Assembly (NCBI GenBank): GCA_947447265.1 | Contig: CANFKC010000015.1 | Location: 1 to 64,000, forward strand | DNA length: 64,000 nt | Direction of reading: 5' to 3' | From: Chitinophagaceae bacterium | GTDB lineage: Bacteria > Bacteroidota > Bacteroidia > Chitinophagales > Chitinophagaceae | Part shown: positions 34,016-45,400 of the stretch, piece by piece | Numbering within the stretch: position 1 is the first letter of the stretch | Layout of the letters: each line of letters opens with the position of its first letter | The notes under the pieces: model-generated | The model's input: only the letters and a program-made list of their open reading frames with translations | Database searches by the model: none | What the model was told of the DNA's origin: nothing | Translations under genes and position numbers: made by a program

Positions 34016-35683
34016 TCATTGTGGCTTCTTTACCAGTTCCACAATTTTAGCGAATAACAGTTTTTCGTCAATTGGCTTTGCTATGTGGTCATTCATACCA
34101 AAAGCATTGCACTGTATTAAATCATCGGCCGTAACATCTGCCGTCAAAGCAATGATCGGGATTTTGGAATTCATCTTATTTCGAATGTACGCGGTAGCCT
34201 CAAATCCATTCATCTCAGGCATTTGCAAATCCATTAAAATAATATCGTACGATTTCGTTTGTAGCATCTCTATCGCGATCCTTCCGTTGCTTGCTATATC
34301 TCGCTCAAACCCAAAATCATCAAGTAATATTTTCATCAGTAATTGGTTAAGTGCTACGTCTTCTACAACCAATACCTTTATTTTTTTGCTCTCAAAATTC
34401 AATTCCAGTCCCAGGTTGTCTGGTTTAATAGAGGTGTTTGTTTTCTGAAAAGGCAATGTAAAATTAAAAGTAGACCCATCATTGACTACACTCTTTACAT
34501 TTATTGCTCCGCCCTGGCGTTCTACTAGTTGCTTAACAATGGCCAGGCCCAATCCTGTTCCACCAAACAGTCGTGCGGTGCTACCTGTTGCCTGCTGAAA
34601 ATTCTCAAAAATAGTAGGAATCATATTCTCCTCCAGTCCAATCCCTGTATCCGACACCGCAAATTCAACGGTTGCCCGCTCTTCACTCTCATTAAGGAGA
34701 CGTATACTAACCGTGATCGTTCCTTGCATTGTGAACTTAATTGCATTACTCACCAAATTCAAGACAATTTGATTTAAGCGCACAGCGTCCCCAAGTAACA
34801 CTTTAGGAATTGATGTATCATAATCTGTAATGAGCAGTAAGTTCTTTTCCTTCAACTTCAGATCAAACAAATGCAGCATAGCAGTGATGTCCTTCTCCAA
34901 TTGAAACGGCGCACTTTCAAATGTCATTTTTCCTGCATCCACTTTCGCAAGATCAAGTATGTCGTTAATAAGTACCAGTAAAGAGTCACTGCTGGTTTTT
35001 ATCGCCGAAATGTATTCCCGTTGCTTTGCCGTAAGGTCCGTTTTCAAAACCACTTTTGAAAATCCAATAATCGCAGTCATTGGTGTGCGAATTTCGTGAC
35101 TCATATTAGCCAGAAACTGCTGCTTTGATTTCATGGCACTTTCTGCCTTTGCCTGTGCAATCTGCGCGACTTCCGTCGCAAGTTCTGCCTGAATTCGCGC
35201 TTCTGTCAACTCCCTTTCAATCTTCTTTTGATAGCTAATATCACGTATGGCAGCCAATACAAATATCCCTTCCTCAATTTCTATCTTATTAAGACTTATT
35301 GTTACAGGAAATTCGCTTCCGTCCTTACCCCTTGCATTTATATTCTGGCCAGCTAATCCCATTGGCCTGGACTTAGGGTTTTCCCAAAAACTATTTCTTT
35401 GCGCATGATGTGCATTTCTATGCTGAGAAGGCATTAGCTTTTCAATGTTGGATCCTACCATTTCAGCTCGGGCATAACCCAGAAGCTTTTCTGTTTCAGA
35501 ATTCACAAATTGAATTATCCCCAATTTATCTACTATTACTATGGCATCGGGAAGTGATTCCAGGATTCCTCCAAATTTGCTTTCAACCTTTCTTATCGTT
35601 TCCATAATACCCATTTTTTTGTCAAGCAATGCTTTGAAAAATGAGCGTTTGCCAATTCCCCGCCGAAAAACATGAGTCAACAC
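34016..35683 (-). CDS. PAS-domain hybrid histidine kinase with receiver
   Basis: A 555-residue cytoplasmic hybrid kinase. It has a PAS domain (about 38-150, IQFVNSETEKLLGY and AAIRDISYQKKIERE), a coiled linker, a HisKA domain with the phospho-accepting His in FLANMSHEIRTPM (His196), and an HATPase_c domain with N box LNLVSNAIKFT, G1 DTGIGL and G2 GGTGLGLAIVK. The C-terminal receiver (about 437-550) has the Asp in MDLQMPEMNG and the KP of HIAKPID. No membrane segment is present. The N-terminus is uncertain: Met at 35612-35614 or 35603-35605 would drop a basic stretch. No regulator or phosphotransfer gene is adjacent, so it is an orphan. Confidence 0.9.
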   Translation of the reverse strand: MLTHVFRRGIGKRSFFKALLDKKMGIMETIRKVESKFGGILESLPDAIVIVDKLGIIQFVNSETEKLLGYARAEMVGSNIEKLMPSQHRNAHHAQRNSFWENPKSRPMGLAGQNINARGKDGSEFPVTISLNKIEIEEGIFVLAAIRDISYQKKIERELTEARIQAELATEVAQIAQAKAESAMKSKQQFLANMSHEIRTPMTAIIGFSKVVLKTDLTAKQREYISAIKTSSDSLLVLINDILDLAKVDAGKMTFESAPFQLEKDITAMLHLFDLKLKEKNLLLITDYDTSIPKVLLGDAVRLNQIVLNLVSNAIKFTMQGTITVSIRLLNESEERATVEFAVSDTGIGLEENMIPTIFENFQQATGSTARLFGGTGLGLAIVKQLVERQGGAINVKSVVNDGSTFNFTLPFQKTNTSIKPDNLGLELNFESKKIKVLVVEDVALNQLLMKILLDDFGFERDIASNGRIAIEMLQTKSYDIILMDLQMPEMNGFEATAYIRNKMNSKIPIIALTADVTADDLIQCNAFGMNDHIAKPIDEKLLFAKIVELVKKPQ

Positions 35684-35921
35684 ATCCTATATCCAGGCAT
35701 GACATTTATTGCTTTTCGATCTACTAGCTGAAAAAGGAAAAATAATATGTGTAAGATAACAATTTTAAAGCAATAACCCACCATAACAAAGAGAAAGGAG
35801 AACTTAAGCGCACACTTGCAACGAAAAACGAATTTGTTGCCTTTAAGGCAAAAACATAAATGAGTTCAAATCCGGAAATGCTATCGTGAAGGTAGAAAAT
35901 ATGCACCGAGAAACTACCCGA

Positions 35922-35951
35922 AAACGAAAAACCCGCTCAGTGAGCGGGTTT
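35922..35951 (-). terminator. Terminator after tRNA-Gln
   Basis: Stem aaacccgct (35929-35937) and agcgggttt (35943-35951) around a 5-nt loop. On the minus strand it is followed by a T-rich stretch (TTTTTCGTTTTC). It sits 8 nt past the tRNA 3' end. Confidence 0.8.
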
Positions 35952-35959
35952 CAAAAATG

Positions 35960-36030
35960 TAGTCCGACCTGGATTCGAACCAAGACAAACAGAGTCAGAG
36001 TCTGTTGTGCTACCGTTACACAATCGGACT
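35960..36030 (-). tRNA. tRNA-Gln (anticodon CUG)
   Basis: A 71-nt cloverleaf on the minus strand. The acceptor AGTCCGA pairs with TCGGACT. The D arm is GTGTAACGGTAGCAC. The anticodon stem ACAGA pairs with TCTGT around loop CTCTGAC, giving anticodon CTG (plus-strand 35996-35998). The T arm carries GGTTCGAATCC. The discriminator is A. CCA is not encoded. A terminator follows directly. Confidence 0.92.
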
Positions 36031-36484
36031 AGAAATTGTGTACTTTTTCAATCAGAGTGCAATGCTATAATTTTTTTGAAAAGAATAAAAATTTTTGAGG
36101 CAATATATTTTCAATTTCACAAAATTTTCTGTTTTCCGTGCACAACACCGGAACGCTGAAAAGTTGAAGTGAAGGTTTTATTCGACATTTATTACATGTT
36201 TAAAATTCAAAATAAATATACCAAACCAGCGAAAATCGCCTCGATTTTTCCTAATCAAAAGTTAAGCAAACTACTACATTGAACTTTAGGCTAATAATAG
36301 GATAAGTTGTTAAAAACTTTTTCAAAAAATAAGGACCCCTAGTACCCTGAATTGTAATTATTAAACTATCTTCACCACTGTTTTTTGATACACTTGTCTC
36401 CAAACCGGAGATAGGTGTGTCATAGCACACTGTATCACTAATACTAGTTACCCTTAAAAAGCAACGTACATAAACAAATTATTT
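36031..36484. other. Upstream region of the giant Ig-repeat gene, about 450 bp
   Basis: AT-rich, with no coding frame. It holds the structured leader described at 36386-36437. I could not identify a promoter box with both elements. Confidence 0.5.
36386..36437 (+). promoter_or_regulatory. Structured RNA leader with alternative pairings (candidate)
   Basis: The 16-nt arm at 36386-36401 pairs along its full length with 36407-36422 if G-U wobbles are allowed (13 Watson-Crick, 3 wobble), loop aaacc. The right arm contains gtgtg (36415-36419), which can instead pair with cacac (36426-36430). The left end tgataca (36386-36392) can instead pair with tgtatca (36431-36437). No T-run follows, so it is not a plain terminator. 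It lies 48-99 nt before the ATG of the giant gene. Confidence 0.45.
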
Positions 36485-39400
36485 ATGAAGAAAACGCTTA
36501 CTCTCCGCTTTACCAACATTTTAAGTCTGAGCACCATTTTACTTACCCTCTTGCTTGCATTAGGTAGTAAACAGGCGTCTGCGCAAGCAGGTTTCACCCC
36601 GTTTGGCTATCCGGCCGGCGCAACGCAACCACTTGTTGTTTGTCAGGATGCCATAGCTACAAGTATAGATGTGCCACTTACTGTGTACGACCCGGCAATC
36701 GGAGTTACGGAGACGTGGACGGTTATAACTGCGCCTTCTCATGGTAGTTTGTCATTGTCTAGTTCGGTTGCTACTTCAACCGGCAGTACCGTTAACCCTT
36801 CTGGCTGGACGTATACACCGACAGGCGGATACAGCGGAACTGACGTTTACGCTATACAGGTAACAAATGGTACCGATATTGATACCACTACCTTTAACGT
36901 AACGATAAACCCCTTACCTACTGTAGGACCTATTACAGGCACCTTGCATGAGTGTATTGGCCTGAACACAACCCTTGCCAACACAACATCTGGCGGAACA
37001 TGGTTCGTGAGTGATGCCTCAATAGCTACAATTACAAGTGGAGGAACAGTTACCGGCTTAACGGCAGGAACTGTAACAATAATATATAACGTAACCGACG
37101 GTACAACTGGTTGTACTAATGCTGCTTTTGCTACCGATACTGTTCTTACTATTCCAAGTGTACCGGCAATAAGTGGTGCTACTGCTGTTTGCGTTGGTTC
37201 TACTACTACATTATCTGATGCGCTTTCTGGTGGTAGCTGGTCTAGCTCCAACGTTGCACGTGCTAGTATTGATGCTTCAAGTGGTTCTCTAACAGGCATA
37301 AGCGCTGGTGCCGTTACCATTACTTATAGTGTAACCAACAGTTGCGGAACAGGAAGAGGTACAAGTTCAATAAATGTAGAGACAGGAACGGTTGCTGCAA
37401 TTACTCCTTCAGCTGCTGTTAGTGTTTGTATCGGTTCTACTGTTACACTGGCTGATGCTACCGCAGGCGGAACATGGGGAAGCGTTGATCCATCAATCGC
37501 TAGTGTTGACCCGACAACCGGTGTTGTTACCGGTGTTGCTACAGGAACAGTTACTATAGTTTATACAGTGACCAACAGTTGCGGAACACATAGCCAGACA
37601 AAATCAATTGATGTTATTACCATCCCTGCAGCACCTCCGGCAATTTCCGGAACTACATCTGCCTGCGTTGGTTCAACTACTACACTCAGTAATTCAGTGA
37701 GCGGCGGCAGATGGAGCAGTGCGAATACCGCAATTGCTTCTGTTAACCCGGGTACTGGTGTCGTTACTGGTATTGGTGGTGGTACCACTACTATTACTTA
37801 CACAGTTTCCAATACTTGTGGCAGTAACTTTATTACAACATCATTCACAACAAATACGGTTCCGTCAACTCCGGTTGCAATAGTAGGACCTACAACTTTG
37901 TGCGTTGGCTCTTCAACTACTATGACCAATTCATCTGGTGGTGGTATCTGGACAAGCACCAACACTTCAGTTGCTACAATCGATCCGGGTACTGGTATAG
38001 TTAACGGTCTTGCACTTGGTACAACCGTAATTTCTTATACACGTACAAACTCATGCGGTTCATCTGCAGCAGTTATTAATGATACTGTAACCAATGTACC
38101 TACAGCACCTGCTGCTATCGGTGGTGCGACAACAGTTTGCGTTGGCGCTACTATCACACTGACTGACGCTACATCGGGCGGTACCTGGAGCAGTGTTACA
38201 ACTGGTGTTGCTACTATCAGCGCTACTGGTGTTGTACGCGGTGTATCAACAGGTTCTACTTTAATATCATATACTGTTACCAACTTTTGCGGAACATCTT
38301 CTGCAACTTCAACAATAACAGTAAATGACGTACCAACTGCACCGGGCACTCCTTCAGGCGCTTCAAGTGTGTGCGTTGGTTCAACTACTCCATTTACTGA
38401 TGGTTCTACCGGCGGTGCCTGGAGCTCAAGTAATACTGCGGTTGCTTCAATTGATGCCTCTGGTACAGTTTATGGTGTTAGCACAGGTACAGTAAATATA
38501 TCATATACACTTACTAACGGTTGCGGTTCTACTTCAAGTACTGCATCGTTAACCGTTACAACCGTACCAACGGTAGCAGTTATTACAGGAACAACTGCAA
38601 TATGTGTTGGCGCGACTTCAACTTTAGCTGATGTTACAGCTGGCGGTACCTGGTCAACCGGTTCTCCTTCTGTAGCTTCAATAAGCGCTGCCGGAGTAGT
38701 AACTGGCATTACAGCTGGTTCATCTATTATTACTTATTCAGTTACCAATGCTTGCGGTACTACTAACCGTACAACAACTGTTACAGTAACCGCACCACCT
38801 TCAACACCTGCTGCAATCAGCGGTGCAACACAAGTTTGCGTTGGTTCATCTACTTCTTTAACTGATGCAACAAGTGGTGGCGCATGGTCAACTTCAAACG
38901 CTGCAATTGCTTCAGTTAATGGTTCAGGTTCGGTTACTGGCGTTGCGGTAGGTTCTGCAACTATTACTTATACATCTACTAACTTCTGCGGTTCGGCTTT
39001 CGTAACGCAACCAATGAGCGTATTGATTGCTCCTGCAGTTGCAGCAATCGCTGGTCCTAACTCAGTATGTAACGGTTCAACAATATCATTAACGGATGCA
39101 ACAGCAGGTGGTACATGGACAACTACAAATGCTGCCATTGCAAGTGTAGATGCTTCCGGTACTGTTTATGGAGTGAGCGTGGGTTCAGCTAACATTTCTT
39201 ATACTATTACTAATATATGCGGTACAGGCGCACGCGGTAAAACTGTGACTGTAGGTACAATACCTGCAACGCCTCCGGCAATCGGTGGTCCTGCTTCTAC
39301 CTGCGTTGGCGTACCAACAACAGAAACAAACGCTACATCAGGTGGTACGTGGACAACTTCAAACGCTGCGATCGCATCAATTAATTCGGGCACAGGTATT

Positions 39401-42400
39401 GTTGCTGCAATATCAGGTGGTACAGTAACTTTCACATACACTGTTACTAATGCCTGCGGTTCTAACTTCATTACCAGGTCATTCACAGTAAACACAACTC
39501 CGGTACTGGGTGCAATAAATGGTACATCACCAATGTGCGCAGGTACTAACGTTATATTCACCGATACAACAGCCGGTGGCGCATGGAGCACTTCTAACCC
39601 TGCTATCGCATCGGTTAATGCTGCTACAGGAAATGTTACAGCATTATCAGTTGGTACTTGTAATATTAATTATACAAAGGCTAACGGTTGCGGTTCAAGT
39701 TCTGTTTCTTTTGCACTTACGGTTACTACTGTTCCAGGTTTACCAGCTGCAATTACGGGTTCAAACTCGGTTTGTACCAGTGCATCTATTACACTATCCA
39801 GCACAACAGGTGGTGGTACATGGGTGAGCGGTAATACAGCTATTGCAACTGTTGACGCAGGCGGTAACGTTTTCGGCGTAAGCGGCGGTTCAGTTAATAT
39901 ATCTTATACAGTTTCTAACTCTTGCGGCACTTCAGCTCCACGTACAAAAACAATTACAGTTAATACGCCTCCGGTTGTTGCGGCAATTGGTGGCACAACC
40001 ACTATCTGCGCCGGTAGCTTTACCATACTTACTGATGGCACATCTGGCGGTGTATGGACAAGCAGCAACACTGCTGTTGCTTCAGTTAACTCGGCTTCAG
40101 GTCGTGTTGATGCGATTACCGCAGGTACAACAACAATATCTTATACAGTTACCAACGGTTGCGGTTCTACTTCTGCAACCAGGACCTTCACTGTAACTAC
40201 AGTTCCTCCTACCCCTCCTGCAATTACTGGTACAACAGCAGTTTGCGTATCAGGTACTACAGCATTGACTGATTCTACAACAGGCGGTGCATGGACTACT
40301 TCAGCTGCAGGAGTTGCAAGCGTAAATGCTGCAACTGGCGTAGTAACCGGTGTATCTGGCGGCACTGCAACTATCACTTATACTGTTACGAACTCTTGCG
40401 GTTCTTCATTCGTTACGACTTCTGTTACAGTTAATACGGTACCTGCTGCCCCTGCAGCAATTGCGGGTGCAACTCAGGTTTGCGCAGGTAGTACAACTAC
40501 GTTTACTGATGCTACTTCAGGTGGCGTTTGGTCTAGTTCATTACCAGGTGTTGCTACTGTCGATGCTTCTTCAGGCGTTATTACTGGTATCACTGCAGGT
40601 TCTGCATCTACTATCTCTTATACAGTAAGTAATGGTTGCGGACCAACCAGTGTAACTAAAACAATTACAGTTATCACACTCCCTTCGGTAGCTGCCATCG
40701 GCGGTTCTACCACAGTTTGTACCGGTTCTACAATTACACTTACCGATGCTACTGCGGGTGGTGTTTGGAGCACAAGCGATGCATCAATTGCATCTGTTAA
40801 TGCTACAGGTGTAGTTACCGGCGTATCTGGTTCTCCAACCGGACTTACTGCTGTAATTACTTATGCAGTAACCAATGCTTGCGGCACAACCAACGCAACA
40901 AGGACAGTAACTGTTATTACAACCCCTGCAATGCCTGCTTCAATCAGCGGCGCTGATTCATTCTGCCTTGGTTCAAGTACTACAATGAGTAGCGCAACCA
41001 GCGGTGGTGTTTGGAGCAGTACCAATACAGGTGTTGCAACAATTAACGCTTCTGGTTTATTAACCAGTGTTGCATTAGGCACTACTACTATTTCTTATAC
41101 ACTTACTAATAGCTGCGGACCTACAGCTGCTACAAAAACGGTAAAAGTTGTAACACTTCCTGTTGTTGCGGCTATCACTGGCCCAACTCTTGAATGTGTT
41201 GGTTCTTCAATTACTCTGAGCAGCGCTACTACCGGCGGTACATGGATATCAAGTAACCCATCAATTGCTACGGTAAGCACTTCTGGTGTTGTAACCGGCG
41301 CAAGCGCAGGTACTGCAGTTATTATATATAGTGTTACCAATATTTGCGGTACTACAATCCGCTCGGTTAACGATACGGTTATCAATGGGTCTGTTAGCGC
41401 CATCACCGGTGCTACCACTGTTTGCGTTGGTTCAACAACTACGCTGAGCAATGCTACAGCTTCTGGTACATGGAGCAGCAGTAACTTCACAATTGCTACA
41501 GTTAACCCATCAACGGGCGCTGTTACTGGTGTTTCTGGTGGCAGTGTTACCATTACTTACAGCGTAACTACCGCTTGCGGCACAAATACTTCAGTTCATT
41601 CAATGACTGTTAACGTACCAGGTGTAGCTGCAATTGCAGGACCTACCACTGTCTGTGAAGCGTCAACTATCACCCTTACAGATGCAACAGCCGGCGGTGT
41701 TTGGACAAGCCTTTCAACTGGTGTTGCCACAATCGATCCTACAACTGGCGTTGTTACCGGCGTTGCTGCTGGTGCTTCAACCATTGCTTATACATTAACC
41801 AACAGTTGCGGCACTTACCAGAGTTTCTATTCAGTTACTGTTAATCCTTTACCACATGCAGGTACTATCACCGGCCCTGTTGTTGTTTGCGAAGCCGCTA
41901 CAATAACTTTGGCTGATGCAACTACTGGTGGCACATGGAGCAGTTCAGATGTTGCAACAGCTACTGTTAATACAACAGGCGATGTTACCGGTGTTGCAGC
42001 AGGACCGGCAACTATCAGCTACTCTGTTACCAACAGTTGTGGTACCGATGTTGCTGTTTACCCAATAACTGTTAATCCACTTCCGGTTGCAGGTACAATT
42101 TCAGGTGCAACCGACGTTTGTGAAGCATCTACAATTTCTCTTACTGATGCTGCTTCAGGTGGCACATGGACATCTGGTTCTCCTTCAGTTGCAGGTGTAG
42201 GCGCTGCAACAGGTATCGTAACAGGTATTTCTGGTGGTACTGCTACTATTTCTTATTCAGTGTCTAATAGCTGTGGTACTGCTGTTGCTACTTATACCGT
42301 TACTGTAAATCCTTTACCGTTCGTAGCTCCTATTACCGGCGTTACTACTGTGTGCGAAGCTGCAACAACTACTTTGGCTGAAGCTACAACAGGTGGAGCC

Positions 42401-45400
42401 TGGACTAGCTCAGACATAACAGTTGCAAGTATTGATGGCTCAGGTACGGTTTATGGCATTGCAGCTGGTACAGCTACTATATCATATACAGTAGTTTCTG
42501 CTTTCAGTTGTTCTACAACAGTAACAACTTCGGTTACTGTTAACCCTCTTCCGGTTGCAGGTACAATTAGCGGCCCTACAGCAGTTTGTGAAGGCGCTAC
42601 AATTACATTAACTGATGCTTCTGCTGGTGGTTCCTGGTCAACAAGTGCGACTGGAAACGCTAACGTAGGCGGTTCAGGAAACGTAAATGGTATTACAGCG
42701 GGTGCTGACACAGTTTACTATACAGTAGTGAACGGTTGCGGCACAGCAGTTGCGAGCTACCCTATCACAGTTAGTCCATTACCAAATGCAGGTACTTTAA
42801 CAGCTTCAACTTCAATAATATGCGAAGGTTCTACAGTTACCGTAAGTAGCACAATCACTGGCGGTTCATGGTCAACTGCATCGGCTTCTGTTGCGTCGGT
42901 AGATGCTTCTGGTGTTGTAACTGGCGTTGGTGGTGGAACAACTACAATTTCTTATTCATTTACCAATAGTTGCGGAACAGATGTTGCTACATTCGGCATC
43001 ACTGTTAATCCACTTCCTTTGGCAGGTTCAATTTCTGGAACACCAACAATTTGTGAAGCTGCTTCAATCTTGTTTACTGAATCAGCATCAGGTGGTACCT
43101 GGAGCACAAGTGCAACAGGCAATGCAACCGTTAGCGTTGCTGGTTTAGTTACCGGTATCACAGCTGGTGCTGACACAGTATTCTACACTGTAACCAACAG
43201 TTGCGGAACTGCAGTTGCTCAGTCGCTGTTGACAGTTTTACCAGTACCACACGCAGGAAGTATCCTTGGCGGTTCCGTTGTTTGCGTAGGTGGATTGTTA
43301 ACTTTATCTGATACGGCTACCAGCGGTACATGGAGCAGTAACAATATAGCTGTTGCAACCGTTGACGCTTCGGGCAATGTTACCGGCGTTTCTGGCGGTC
43401 CTGCAACTATTTCTTATACTGTAACAAATAGTTGCGGCACAGTAGCAGCAACACATGCAATAACAGTTAATCCACTTCCAGTTGCAGGTGTTATTTCTGG
43501 CCCTACTGTAGTGTGCGAAGGTGCTGTTATTACAGCTTCAATAACTGGCGCATCTGGTACAGGTACATGGAGCAGCAGCGATACATCTGTTGCGAAGATT
43601 GCGGCAACAGGCGACATCACAGGTATTAGTACAGGAACTGCGATAATGTCTTACTCAGTTACCAATAGTTGTGGCACAGCTCATGATACTATGTTGGTAA
43701 GAGTTAACCCACTGCCACATGCAGGTACTATTACCGGCACACCTGTGGTATGTGTAAATGCAAATATTACTTTAGGTCATACAGGTAGTGTTGGTGCTGG
43801 CACATGGTCAAGCTCAAACACAACTATAGCTACAGTGAACGCTGCCTCTGGACTTGTTCATGGTGTTGCTGCTGGCCTTGACACTATTAAATACCGCGTA
43901 TCTAATTCTTGCGGTGTTGATAGTGTAATGATTACATTAACAGTTAATCCATTGCCAGATGCAGGTACTATCAGTGGTGCAGGCTTCGTTTGCGCAACAG
44001 ATTCTATCACACTGGTAGATACATTTGGTGGTGGCGCTGGTACATGGACAGTAACTCCAGGTACTGTTGCTATACTAGGCACAGGAACAGGTGTAATAGT
44101 TGGTGTAAGTGCCGGCACTGCTCACGTTACATATTCTGTAACTAACAGCTGCGGTACTGATACAGCAACGCATACAGTAGTGGTTCGTCCATTACCAAAT
44201 GCAGGAACAATCTCCGGTGCAACTACCGTTTGCCAGGGTGCGAATACAATTCTTACTTCGTCAGGTACTGCAGGTGGAACATGGACCAGCAGTAACACTG
44301 CAATTGCATCAGTAAATGCTTCAACAGGTAACGTTCGTGGTGTTTCTGGCGGTGCCGATACCATTATTTACGTTGTTACTACTGCAACATGCGGTTCTGA
44401 TACTGCATCATTTACAATTACCGTTATACCGACACCTACTGCAGGCACCATTTACGGCCCTGCTACGGTGTGCGTTGGTAATGCAATTACATTAGGTGAC
44501 ACAACCGGAACAGTTGCTGGTAGCTGGAGCTCAAGCGCTCCTGCAGTTGCATCAATTGATGCATCAGGGAACGTAACAGGCGTTTCTGGTGGTACTGCAA
44601 CAATCAGTTACACAGTTACTACAACTTGTGGAACCGTGAGGGCAACCTATACGATTACTGTTATTCCTATACCTTCTGCTGGTACCGTAAGCGGTGTAAG
44701 TACACTTTGCGAAGGTTCAACTGCAGTATTTACTGACGGTATTGCCGGTGGTACATGGTCTAGTTCTGATACAACAATTGCAAGGGTAACAACCGGCGGC
44801 GTTGTAAGCGGAACAAGCGCAGGAACTGCAACTATTTCTTACACTGTTTCTAATGCTTGTGCTACAGTTTCTGCAACAGCAACGGTAACTATCACTCCTT
44901 TGCCTCGCCCTGGTACTATTACTCCGGGTAGCTTCGCACTGTGCCAGAGCGATTCAACTACATTGACTGATACAGCAACAGGTGGTACATGGAGCACAAG
45001 TGCTTCAGGTATTGCAAGTGTAACAACAACCGGTGTGGTTTACGCGCTTTCAGGCGGTACTGCCAGCATAAGCTATTGCAAAACAAACAGTTGCGGAACA
45101 CTTTGCGCAACTGCATCTATAACAGTTAACCCACTTCCTGTAGCAGGTACCATCACTGGTGCATCTACAGTTTGCGAGGCTTCTACTACTACCCTCACAT
45201 CTGCAGCCGGCACAACCGGTGGTACATGGAGCAGCAGCGCAGCTACAATAGCTTCTGTTAACTCAAGTACTGGTGTTGTAACTGGCGTTGCGACTGGTAC
45301 GGCTACAATATCTTATATCGTTAGCACAGCAACTTGCGGTGCTGACACAGCAACTTTCACTATCACTGTTAATCCTTTACCACACACAAGTCCTATATCT

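Noticed and set aside
36386-36437. Rho-independent terminator before the giant gene
   Set aside because: The strong hairpin is not followed by a run of T on either strand, and it competes with other pairings.
39872-40196. Long alternative frames inside the giant gene (several of 60-150 codons on both strands)
   Set aside because: They mirror the repeat structure of the real frame and have Leu/Val/Gln-biased nonsense composition.
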